A model generated the notes under the pieces. It ran no database searches. It saw only the letters and a list, made by a program, of their open reading frames with translations, and had not been told where the DNA came from. From FEN-1297 sp963787005 (GTDB lineage: Bacteria > Bacteroidota > Ignavibacteria > Ignavibacteriales > Ignavibacteriaceae): 64,000 bases of DNA. Below are positions 19,275 through 27,161 of this stretch, piece by piece. The translations under genes were made by a program, and so were the position numbers. The stretch covers positions 1-64,000 of the forward strand of contig CAWBBX010000030.1 in assembly GCA_963787005.1 (NCBI GenBank). The letters are read 5' to 3'. Every line of letters starts with the position of its first letter. The stretch's first letter is position 1.

Positions 19275-20690
19275 ATGCCGATGAAGCAAACGGCGATAAA
19301 ACAAATATCCGGAGAGCAGGACCTGCTGAACGAGCTTTACAACGCGGCGGGAAAAAATCTTCTTGACAAATGGTACCCGCTCACCGCGGATGAGGATAAC
19401 GGCGGTTATTATACAAATATCTCGCACGATTGGAAAATAGATCCAGCGGGTCCCAAGATGATCGTGACTCAGGCAAGACATATCTGGACGGCTGCGAAAG
19501 CCGCATCCTTTTTTGATAATGATTCATACTTCTCTTCCGCCGAACACGGTCTGGACTTTTTAATGAATAAAATGTGGGATGAAAAATTCGGCGGCTTCTA
19601 CCAGATGCGAAATTATAGAGGCGGCTTTACCGATTACCTGGGATTTAAAGATGAAAAGAGAACGTACGGACAAGCGTTCGCTGTATACGGATTAGCCGCA
19701 TTGTATGCAATGAACCAAAATAAACGAGCTCTGAACTTCGCTAAAATCGCCTTCAACTGGATCGAAAACCATGCTTACGACAATGAGCATAAAGGCTATT
19801 TCCAATTTCTTACCAGAGAAGGCATGCCGTTCGATAAAAACAGTGATTATAAAACAACAGCGGATGACGCGGTTGAGCTCGGCTACAAAGATCAGAATTC
19901 TTCGATTCATCTGCTCGAGGCTTACACGGAATTATACAATATCTGGAAGGATCCCTTCTTAAAGAAAAGACTCTCGGAGCTGCTTGTACTTATAAGGGAT
20001 TTTATAACTACTCCCAAGGGCTATATGAGACTTTTCTTCAATACAGATTGGAAGCCGGTGTCATTCGCGGACTCACCTAAAGAAATAAGAGAGAAGAACT
20101 ACAGGCTCGATCACGTTTCGTTCGGACACGATTACGAGACCGCTTTTCTTCTTCTCGAAGCCTCTCACGCGCTCGGAATCAAAAACGATACAATTACATT
20201 GTCCACAGCCAAGAGAATGCTTGACCACGCGATTGTTCACGGATGGGATAAAGAAGCCGGCGGATTTTTCGATGAAGGCTACTATTTCAAAGGCGATGAT
20301 AATTGCACGATCATAAAACCGACAAAGAACTGGTGGGCACAGGCGGAAGGTTTGAACATACTTTTAATGATGTCGAAGATATTTCCCGATTCGGAAATCT
20401 ATCGTGAATATTATTTAAGACAGTGGGAGTACACAAAAAATAATCTGCTCGACCCGGAACACGGGGACTGGTATGAAGGCGGGTTGGATAAGGAACCGCA
20501 ATTCAAAACCGGATCGAAAGGACATATCTGGAAATGCGCATATCACACAGGAAGAGCATTGATGAACTGCATTGCCATGCTCGCCGATGATGATTTTGAG
20601 CTTTGCAAATCATCGGAAAGCTTCATCAAAGTGAAACAAAAATCCGATGAGTTTATCAATCACTGGAAAAAGACCGCAGGAAATTTATAA
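19275..20690 (+). CDS. Cytoplasmic AGE-family mannobiose/cellobiose 2-epimerase
   Basis: 471 residues from the ATG at 19275, preceded by AGGGGA. No signal peptide. An alpha6/alpha6 barrel with the family histidines in SSIHLLEAYTEL, SFGHDYETA and CAYHTGRA, plus TQARHIWTAA and WWAQAEGLN. It should interconvert mannobiose and 4-O-mannosyl-glucose inside the cell. GH130 phosphorylase and symporter genes lie convergent just downstream, which makes this copy the probable partner of phosphorolysis. It is clearly paralogous to the exported copy at 8743-10131 along its whole length, with a C-terminal extension of about 35 residues that is Ser/Lys/Glu-rich. Confidence 0.9.
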   Translation: MPMKQTAIKQISGEQDLLNELYNAAGKNLLDKWYPLTADEDNGGYYTNISHDWKIDPAGPKMIVTQARHIWTAAKAASFFDNDSYFSSAEHGLDFLMNKMWDEKFGGFYQMRNYRGGFTDYLGFKDEKRTYGQAFAVYGLAALYAMNQNKRALNFAKIAFNWIENHAYDNEHKGYFQFLTREGMPFDKNSDYKTTADDAVELGYKDQNSSIHLLEAYTELYNIWKDPFLKKRLSELLVLIRDFITTPKGYMRLFFNTDWKPVSFADSPKEIREKNYRLDHVSFGHDYETAFLLLEASHALGIKNDTITLSTAKRMLDHAIVHGWDKEAGGFFDEGYYFKGDDNCTIIKPTKNWWAQAEGLNILLMMSKIFPDSEIYREYYLRQWEYTKNNLLDPEHGDWYEGGLDKEPQFKTGSKGHIWKCAYHTGRALMNCIAMLADDDFELCKSSESFIKVKQKSDEFINHWKKTAGNL

Positions 20691-20748
20691 AGAAAAATTT
20701 CTTTATGTTCCTGTCTTCCTCCCTATCGGTAGATCGTGTTGCACAACG

Positions 20749-20963
20749 TATTTAAATGGTTAAAACCGTTGCAACTTTTTCAATTGTACATGAATCCCCG
20801 CGATAAATCGCGGGGAGAATACTAAACAATAGTAATGAATTTGGTCTTAAACGGCTGAACTAACTAGAATTATTAAAAATAAATTCAAAGTCTCACATTC
20901 TCCGCCGGATTTATCCGGCGGGTTATCGCATAACCATCAATAACTTCTAACGGTTTTAACCGT
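20749..20963. repeat. Composite palindromic repeat, copy 1
   Basis: Four inverted repeats in series between convergent genes: GGTTAAAACC (20758-20767), CCCCGCGATAAATCGCGGGG (20796-20815), CCGCCGGATTTATCCGGCGG (20902-20921) and AACGGTTTTAACCGT (20949-20963). The same outer AACCGTT/AACGGTT and inner GC-rich (GG)ATTTATCC palindromes recur at 34250-34354 and 59786-59888, always between genes. Likely a REP-like intergenic element. Confidence 0.75.
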
Positions 20964-21012
20964 CTTACAGCACTTAATTTCATTTGCGTCTTTGCGCCTC
21001 AGCGGTAAGGAA

Positions 21013-21056
21013 CAAAAAAAATGCTATGCATCCGGTGTTTCCGGCCTGCATAGCAT
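21013..21056 (-). terminator. Rho-independent terminator of the symporter-GH130 operon
   Basis: On the minus strand ATGCTATGCA pairs perfectly with TGCATAGCAT (21047-21056 with 21021-21030), with inner CCGG pairing, and is followed by a TTTTTTTG tract. It lies about 30 bases after the GH130 stop. Confidence 0.85.
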
Positions 21057-21084
21057 CGAAGGAGTGCGCTTATGAGGTAAAACT

Positions 21085-22278
21085 TTATTTGATCGTTCCG
21101 ATAATTTCGAGATTTCTTTTTATCAGTTCATTCCTCTGCTTAACGCTTTCCGCGCTTCTCAGTCTGTCCGGAGGCGTATTTAAAACATAATCCAGCAGCT
21201 TATCCACGGTCGATTCCGCCACGTGCATCCTTGTATCGGAAGAAGCATAATAAATAAGTACATCACCGTTATCTCTTCTTACCCATCCGTTGCTGAACAC
21301 TACGTTTGAAACGTCTCCTATTCGCTCCTCTCCCCTGGGAGCGATGAAATAACCACCAGGCTCGGCAATAACTATATTCGGCTCCTGCAAATCCGTTAGG
21401 AATAAATAAAGAACGTATCTTAATCCCGCGGCGGTATTCCTTACCCCGTGCGCAAGCTGGAGCCAGCCCTTTCCCGTTTTAATGGGAGCGGGACCCATGC
21501 CGTTCTTCACTTCTTTAATTGTATGATACTGCCTGTCATCAATAATACTTTCTTCTTCGATCACCGCATTTTCCATATTGTCCGCGAGTCCCCAGCCTAT
21601 ACCGCCGCCGGTGCCTGTGCTTATAAATCCGTCCTGCGGCCTTGTATAAAACGCGTACTTCCCGTTTACAAATTCGGGATGAAGAACCACGTTCCGCTGC
21701 TGGGGCGATTTCGTTTTGAGGTCCGGCAGTCTCTCCCAGTTTACGATATCTTTAGTCCTCGCGATTCCGCACTGCGCGACGGCGGATGAAGTATCGCTCG
21801 CGGGTGCGTCAGGATCCTTTCTTTCGGTACAGAACAGTCCGTATATCCAGCCGTCCTCGTGTTGAACAAAGCGCATGTCATAAACGTTGGTATCGGGATT
21901 CCCGGGAACTTCCGGCATTGTAACCGGGTAATCCCAGAACCTGAAATTATCTATTCCGTTAGCAGATTCGGCAACCGCGAAAAAAGATTTTCTGTCGCTG
22001 CCTTCCGTCCTCAGCATTAAAAGTATCTTCCCGTTAAACTCGATAGCTCCCGCGTTAAACGTGCCGTTAACGCCGAGCCTTTCCATAAGATGAGGATTAG
22101 TATCATAATTCAGATCGTAGCGCCAGAATACGGGCGAATGCGCTGCAGTAACTACAGGATATTTATAACGGTAAAATATTCCGTTGTTCTCTGTTTGTCT
22201 TTCGTTCTTCCGCGTAATCAGCTTTTTGTGCTTTGCAAAAAGTTCCTTCAATTTTTCGTTGAATTCTTCCTTCGTCAT
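21085..22278 (-). CDS. GH130_1 4-O-beta-D-mannosyl-D-glucose phosphorylase
   Basis: 397 residues, no signal peptide, cytoplasmic. It phosphorolyses mannosyl-glucose to alpha-mannose-1-phosphate and glucose. Diagnostic blocks: VNGTFNAGAIEFNGKILLMLR (about 70-90), EGSDRKSFFAVAES, and DTNVYDMR with the proton-donor Asp134, then GLFCTERKDPDAP and RPQDGF. The match to subfamily 1 (mannosylglucose phosphorylase) is better than to mannooligosaccharide or N-glycan types. Its ATG overlaps the symporter stop by four bases (ATGA), so translation is coupled. Together with a 2-epimerase this is the signature of the phosphorolytic mannan pathway. Confidence 0.93.
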   Translation of the reverse strand: MTKEEFNEKLKELFAKHKKLITRKNERQTENNGIFYRYKYPVVTAAHSPVFWRYDLNYDTNPHLMERLGVNGTFNAGAIEFNGKILLMLRTEGSDRKSFFAVAESANGIDNFRFWDYPVTMPEVPGNPDTNVYDMRFVQHEDGWIYGLFCTERKDPDAPASDTSSAVAQCGIARTKDIVNWERLPDLKTKSPQQRNVVLHPEFVNGKYAFYTRPQDGFISTGTGGGIGWGLADNMENAVIEEESIIDDRQYHTIKEVKNGMGPAPIKTGKGWLQLAHGVRNTAAGLRYVLYLFLTDLQEPNIVIAEPGGYFIAPRGEERIGDVSNVVFSNGWVRRDNGDVLIYYASSDTRMHVAESTVDKLLDYVLNTPPDRLRSAESVKQRNELIKRNLEIIGTIK

Positions 22279-24140
22279 TTATCTCCTCCCACAAGCTCAA
22301 CAGTTGTTTCTTGGGTGGGCTCTTTCTTTGTCCACGTCTTATCGCCGAAAGTAGCTTCAAGTTTATCCCACCAGTTGAGTTTTAGGGTTATTGATGTTAC
22401 GATCATAATCACAACTGATATGATCAGGTACTCGGTTCTGTGAATTATAAGATAGATAGGTATAGTCATAAGAGAGAGCTGCCAGATTATTCCCACCACT
22501 ACGTTGAACATATCCCTCTTAAAATCTTTGTTCCGTTCGAAGTCGGGATAGTTAAGCAAAACTTTTTCGTGGATAGGTTTCCAAAATCCCCAGGGTCTAA
22601 CCGTCATATAGAAATTTATGAGCACTTTCTCGTCTTCTGGTTTGGAAAACAGGGTACCGGCTACACAACCTATTACCGAGAGAACAAGTATTATCGGGAA
22701 GGCCTGCAGCGAATTCAGGCTCGGGAATAGTAATGGTACAATAAAAAGCGAAGCCAGCCCCGCAACCATACCCCAGAAAAATCCGTAGCCGTTGAACCTC
22801 CACCAATACCATTTAATAAAGTTCGCGGCAGTATATCCGCCGTAAAGAGAATTAACGATCCACAGCGTCACCTGGTCAACTGACTTTGTCATATACCCGA
22901 ACAGGAACCCTACAATTATTACCGCCAGAGATACAGCGTAGCTCATTCTCACATAAACTTTTTCGCCGGCGTTGGGTTTCAGGTATTTCTTATACACATC
23001 GTTAACAAGATACGCCGGAGCCGCGTTAACTGTGGCGGCGTATGTAGACATGAACGCCGCGATCAGTCCGGCTATTAATATTCCTTTCAGCCCGTTGGGT
23101 ATAAAGTCCTTTATAGCAATCGGCAGAATCGTTTCGAAATTAAAGTCGGCTCCCATCGCCTTGATCTGGGGAATAAAGAAAACAAGCGCCAACACAGTGA
23201 GGCCGGCAATCATCATATACCTGGAAAAGAACAGCGCAACGTTAACCATGCCGCTCATTTTGGCTGCTTCAACGGGAGACTTGGTAGATAGTATTCTCTG
23301 CATATCGTAGTTAGGCGCAGGGCCGGCCATACTTACCAGGAGACCTTTAAATAAAACTATCATAAAGAAAAATCCGAAAATCGAATAGTCGTCGCTCGCT
23401 ATCTTCTTGTTCAGGTCGGGAAGAATATGCGACCAATCTATCTGAAGCTTCCAATGAAAGAAGAGCTGATCCCATCCGTGCGGTATTACGGCGTTCAGTG
23501 CTTCGGGACTCACCTTGTACAGCGCGATAATACCGATCGCGATTGATGCGAAAGTCATAATTGTAAACTGGATTACCTCCGTTAATACTACGCTGTACAT
23601 TCCGCCTTTAATAACGTAGATAGCCGTAATCGTCATTATAATAAGCGCGTATGTGTTTGCGGAAAAGTCCCACGGTAAAAAAGTTTTAAAGAAAAGTCCG
23701 GAGCCTTTGAACGCGTACGCAAGGAAACCGATAACGCCTACTATTGCGAAAACGACAATAATCATTTCGGAAAGAAAAGCGCCGCGGCCGTTGCCGAACC
23801 TCGTCTTGATCCATTCGGCGCCGGTCATCACGTTAGATCTTCTAAGCCACGCGGAAAGGAAAACCATCAAAAAAATCTGGTTGAAAATAGGCCATGCCCA
23901 TGGGATGAAGACGCTTTTTAATCCGTATATGAAAAGCAGCATAACCAGCCAGATGGTACCGGTTATATCGAACATGCCTGAGGCGTTCGAAACTCCAAGA
24001 ATGAACCATGGTATCTTGTTACCGCCCAGGAAGTAATTACTGATATTCTTTGAAGCTCTTTTGGATAGCAGCAGCCCAAGAAAAACGTTAAGCACCAAGT
24101 AAGCGATGATGATGGAGATATCAAGTATGCTAAGCTTCAT
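22275..24140 (-). CDS. Sodium/solute symporter (SSS family), probable mannobiose importer
   Basis: 621 residues with about 14 predicted membrane helices. Family features: ISNYFLGGNKIPWFILGVSNASGMFDITGT near the N-terminus and GLIAAFMSTYAATVNAAPAYLVNDVY in the middle. The overlap with GH130 indicates the substrate is the disaccharide fed to the phosphorylase. Upstream, 24175-24191 (minus) has TGGCACTATTTATGACC and 24254-24289 an inverted pair TTTATCA/TGATAAA. The last 20 residues are charged. Import of mannobiose or mannosyl-glucose is inferred; the sequence alone shows only the transporter family. Confidence 0.88.
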   Translation of the reverse strand: MKLSILDISIIIAYLVLNVFLGLLLSKRASKNISNYFLGGNKIPWFILGVSNASGMFDITGTIWLVMLLFIYGLKSVFIPWAWPIFNQIFLMVFLSAWLRRSNVMTGAEWIKTRFGNGRGAFLSEMIIVVFAIVGVIGFLAYAFKGSGLFFKTFLPWDFSANTYALIIMTITAIYVIKGGMYSVVLTEVIQFTIMTFASIAIGIIALYKVSPEALNAVIPHGWDQLFFHWKLQIDWSHILPDLNKKIASDDYSIFGFFFMIVLFKGLLVSMAGPAPNYDMQRILSTKSPVEAAKMSGMVNVALFFSRYMMIAGLTVLALVFFIPQIKAMGADFNFETILPIAIKDFIPNGLKGILIAGLIAAFMSTYAATVNAAPAYLVNDVYKKYLKPNAGEKVYVRMSYAVSLAVIIVGFLFGYMTKSVDQVTLWIVNSLYGGYTAANFIKWYWWRFNGYGFFWGMVAGLASLFIVPLLFPSLNSLQAFPIILVLSVIGCVAGTLFSKPEDEKVLINFYMTVRPWGFWKPIHEKVLLNYPDFERNKDFKRDMFNVVVGIIWQLSLMTIPIYLIIHRTEYLIISVVIMIVTSITLKLNWWDKLEATFGDKTWTKKEPTQETTVELVGGDK

Positions 24141-24174
24141 GCCGAATAATTTTTAATTAGAGAATAAAATTATT

Positions 24175-24289
24175 GGTCATAAATAGTGCCACAGCAAACA
24201 TGCGGAATATTAAATGGCTGGCTGATTTATTTGAATAAATGGAGCAGCTAAGTTTTATCAATATAATAATTATTTATGAAATTGATAAA
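24175..24289 (-). promoter_or_regulatory. Promoter module of symporter-GH130 operon (copy A)
   Basis: In minus-strand order: TTTATCA, 22 bases, TGATAAA (24289-24254), about 62 bases, then TGGCACTATTTATGACC (24191-24175), about 35 bases before the ATG. The same arrangement with the same 22-base spacing is present at 24718-24830. Probably operator plus promoter or leader element; the factor is unknown. Confidence 0.55.
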
Positions 24290-24521
24290 CCTTCCCGGAT
24301 CTCCGGCTGCCCGCAATAGAGTGTAATTAAAATATTTAGAATCCTGCCGGGTGAGCCTAACCCTCTCGGATTTGCGGAAAAAAATTATGAGGTGATGAAT
24401 TGAATTTGTGTCGTTTTTTTCTTTAAATCAGTTAAAATGGTTAACAAACGAAACGTGATACCGAGGTATGAATTAGGATTGAATTCCGTCTAACGAATTG
24501 TTCATGAATAAATTTTAATTA

Positions 24522-24680
24522 CTAAACCTCGTCGTTAATTTTCCCCTGCCCTTCGGATTTTTTTTTATCCGGCATTATTCCGCCCCCGTTTTTCAGATTT
24601 CTCTTCGACACCGTCAAAACCAGTACGATCGTTACAATAAGATATAGTGTCAAAATTCCTATATAAATTAATGAATGCAT
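24522..24680 (-). CDS. Small single-span membrane protein
   Basis: 52 residues: MHSLIYIGILTLYLIVTIVL and VLTVSKRN form one membrane helix (about 4-24) followed by a polar, Lys/Gly-rich tail (MPDKKKSEGQGK). No strong ribosome site is visible, which lowers confidence. It lies upstream of the SSS symporter in the same direction and has its own copy of the same promoter module 38 bases before its ATG. Small one-helix accessory proteins beside sodium symporters are known; that role here is inferred. Confidence 0.45.
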   Translation of the reverse strand: MHSLIYIGILTLYLIVTIVLVLTVSKRNLKNGGGIMPDKKKSEGQGKINDEV

Positions 24681-24717
24681 GGCTGTGCTTTTATATCCGG
24701 TTTCTCTTGAAATTCAA

Positions 24718-24830
24718 AGTCATAAATGGTGCCAAAACTTATATACATTAATAATCGAAAAGCCGAACATGAATAGCCGTGAGCCTCAGATTCTTTTATC
24801 ATTATAATAAATAGTTATAGTTTTGATAAA
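24718..24830 (-). promoter_or_regulatory. Promoter module (copy B) before the small membrane protein
   Basis: Minus-strand order: TTTATCA, 22 bases, TGATAAA (24830-24795), about 60 bases, then TGGCACCATTTATGACT (24734-24718). It matches copy A at 24175-24289 in element order and spacing, though the sequence between elements differs. On the plus side, toward GH44, TGTGATTATTCACA (24871-24884) is a short inverted repeat. Confidence 0.5.
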
Positions 24831-24957
24831 CGCGATTCATTGCTTAATGAAACAATATTAACTTTTGCGTTGTGATTATTCACATTTAAACAATAGAACA
24901 ATTTTTGATGTGCATGTAGAATAAAATATCACCCGCCAAAATTGTGAAGGATAAAAA

Positions 24958-26859
24958 ATGAAATTTGTACCGGCTGTCTTCATCATAATATTTTCAATCT
25001 GTGTTTTCCCTCAGACGGTCAATTTTAATATTACGCTCGGTGATTCTCTGAAGCCGATCAGTCCCTACATCTTCGGAACGAACCAGACTTTCGGAAGCGG
25101 AGAAAACTGGGCGGCGCTGAGACAGGGCGGCAACCGGATGACCGGATATAACTGGGAGAATAATGCCTCCAGCGCGGGAGAGGACTGGCATAATTACAGT
25201 GACAATTACCTAACATATCAGCTCGGTATTACCAACAGCGATTCTGCAAACGTGCCGGGCATTGTAACAACTAAGTTTCAGGATAAGGCGATAAACCTGG
25301 GCGCGTATTCCCTCGTTACTCTGCAGATGGCCGGATACGCCGCGAGAGATAAAAAAGGAACGGTGAGTGAAGCGGAAACGGCTCCTTCTTCAAGGTGGGT
25401 GGAGTTAAAAGATGAAAAAGGTTCTGCCTATTCTCTCAATCCGGATACGTCCGACGGCTACGTTTACATGGACGAATATGTTAATTTTCTGGTAAGCAGA
25501 TTCGGAAATGCAAATACTCAGAACGGTGTAAAGGCCTACTCGCTCGATAACGAACCCGCACTCTGGCCTTCAACTCATCCAAGGATACATCCTTCGCCGA
25601 CAACGTGCACGGAAATAATAAGCAGATCGGAATCGCTTGCAAAAGCGGTTAAGAAGGTAGACCCTTATGCTGAAATTTTCGGTCCGGCTTTGTACGGTTT
25701 CGCCGCTTACCGCGATTTTCAAAGCGCACCCGACTGGAGCAAAGTCTCAACGGGAAAAAGCTATAAGTGGTTCATAGATTATTATCTGGATAAAATGAAG
25801 GCGGCGGGTGATTCCGCCGGAGAAAGATTACTGGACGTACTCGACCTTCACTGGTATCCCGAGGCAATAGGAGATCACAGGATAACAGATAACGCGGCCG
25901 ATACGTATAAAGATAAAGCTGCAAGAGTGCAGGCGCCGCGGACATTGTGGGATCAATCCTACATAGAGAACAGCTGGATCGGTCAGTACGGAAAAGCTCA
26001 TCTTCCGCTGATACCAAGCTTGCAGGCATCAATAAACAAATATTACCCTGGTACAAAACTGGCTTTCACCGAGTTTACATACGGCGGTGAAAATGATATC
26101 TCCGGCGCAATAGCAACGGCCGACGTTATCGGTATTTTTGCGAAGTACGGGATCTATTACTCGGCTTTCTGGCCTGTAAACTCTCCCTCATCTTATATTC
26201 CGCCTGCGTATAAAATGTATACCGATTATGACGGCAGTAAATCCGGGTTCGGCGGTTATTATGTTCCTTCTTCTTCTTCCGACAGCATCAACTGTTCGAT
26301 ATACGGAGCCATTAACAGCGGCAGCAGCGAAATGAATCTTATAGTGATCAATAAAAATTTTAATGAAGATATTCAGGGCAGCTTTAATATTTCTGCATCC
26401 AAAAATTTTATTAGCGGAAGAGTATGGGAACTCGACAGCACCGGCACGGCGATAAAAGAAATTGTAGGTATAAATAATATTTCGGGTAATACATTTTCTT
26501 ATACCTTACCCAGAGCTTCCGTCTGCCGCTTTGTTTTGAAATCTTCGGACTTGCTGAGTATAGAAAATTCGGAAGGAAACAGTCTTCCCGATTCTTACGG
26601 TTTAAGCGCATATCCCAATCCGTTTAATCCGTCGTGTACTATTGCTTATAATGTATCCCGGAGCCGCAGATATAGGATAGATATAATTTCAATTTACGGA
26701 ACTTTAATAAGAAGCTATGATAACATAGCCGGCGCAGGAAACGTTTCATGGAACGGCACGAACATGAACAATGAAAGGGTCGCGTCGGGCGTGTATCTTG
26801 CGGTTCTTAGAAGCGGCGGAAATATTCTGGCCACGCAAAAGCTGATGCTGCTGAAATAA
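24958..26859 (+). CDS. GH44 endo-beta-glycanase with T9SS sorting domain
   Basis: 633 residues, ribosome site GAAGGA before the ATG. Signal peptide (1-19), GH44 catalytic region (about 22-430) with acid/base Glu199 in AYSLDNEPALWP and nucleophile Glu372 in FTEFTYGG, LDLHWYPE (295-302), a C-terminal beta domain, then a T9SS type A tail (YPNPFNPSCTIAY...GVYLAVLRSGG...KLMLLK). GH44 enzymes act on beta-1,4-glucans, xyloglucan and mannan. Surface exposure or secretion by T9SS is expected. It is transcribed away from the symporter operon and converges on the PGPGW gene with a 13-base gap. Confidence 0.9.
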   Translation: MKFVPAVFIIIFSICVFPQTVNFNITLGDSLKPISPYIFGTNQTFGSGENWAALRQGGNRMTGYNWENNASSAGEDWHNYSDNYLTYQLGITNSDSANVPGIVTTKFQDKAINLGAYSLVTLQMAGYAARDKKGTVSEAETAPSSRWVELKDEKGSAYSLNPDTSDGYVYMDEYVNFLVSRFGNANTQNGVKAYSLDNEPALWPSTHPRIHPSPTTCTEIISRSESLAKAVKKVDPYAEIFGPALYGFAAYRDFQSAPDWSKVSTGKSYKWFIDYYLDKMKAAGDSAGERLLDVLDLHWYPEAIGDHRITDNAADTYKDKAARVQAPRTLWDQSYIENSWIGQYGKAHLPLIPSLQASINKYYPGTKLAFTEFTYGGENDISGAIATADVIGIFAKYGIYYSAFWPVNSPSSYIPPAYKMYTDYDGSKSGFGGYYVPSSSSDSINCSIYGAINSGSSEMNLIVINKNFNEDIQGSFNISASKNFISGRVWELDSTGTAIKEIVGINNISGNTFSYTLPRASVCRFVLKSSDLLSIENSEGNSLPDSYGLSAYPNPFNPSCTIAYNVSRSRRYRIDIISIYGTLIRSYDNIAGAGNVSWNGTNMNNERVASGVYLAVLRSGGNILATQKLMLLK

Positions 26860-26872
26860 ATATTTTACACTC

Positions 26873-27094
26873 TTATGATGATGGGGATTTTGATTTTCTC
26901 TTAATTTTGCTCTTCACTCTTTCGAGCAGTTTCTTTGCCCACATAAATTCTGTTGCCAATACCGCAAGTCCGACGGGGATAACAATAAACGCCGGACCCG
27001 GAAGAACAATAAGGACTATTCCTAAGGCAAGGATAGAGAACCCGATAACGGCGACAATTATTCTTTTAATCTTCTTCAAGGTTTTGAGCATCAC
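26873..27094 (-). CDS. PGPGW-type small membrane protein
   Basis: 73 residues with two close hydrophobic segments (about 12-30 and 33-47) joined by LPGPAF, and a strongly basic C-terminus (RVKSKIKRKSKS). It resembles the PGPGW family of two-helix membrane proteins, whose function is unknown. It has no obvious link to mannan use; it sits between the GH44 and GH5 genes, convergent with GH44. Confidence 0.7.
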   Translation of the reverse strand: MMLKTLKKIKRIIVAVIGFSILALGIVLIVLPGPAFIVIPVGLAVLATEFMWAKKLLERVKSKIKRKSKSPSS

Positions 27095-27161
27095 TTAATT
27101 TCCAATTAATCCGAGCAGCGCTGTTTAATCGGATAAAAGATACGAATACACGCACAATAAT

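Noticed and set aside
24175..24191. Sigma-54 promoter (TGGCAC with -12 element)
   Set aside because: TGGCAC and a TG at the right distance are present, but the nearly invariant GC of the -12 element reads GA in both copies, so I describe it only as a recurring motif.
24871..24884. CRP-type operator TGTGATTATTCACA before GH44
   Set aside because: The half-sites are four bases apart instead of six and no second copy occurs before the other mannan genes; noted only as an inverted repeat.
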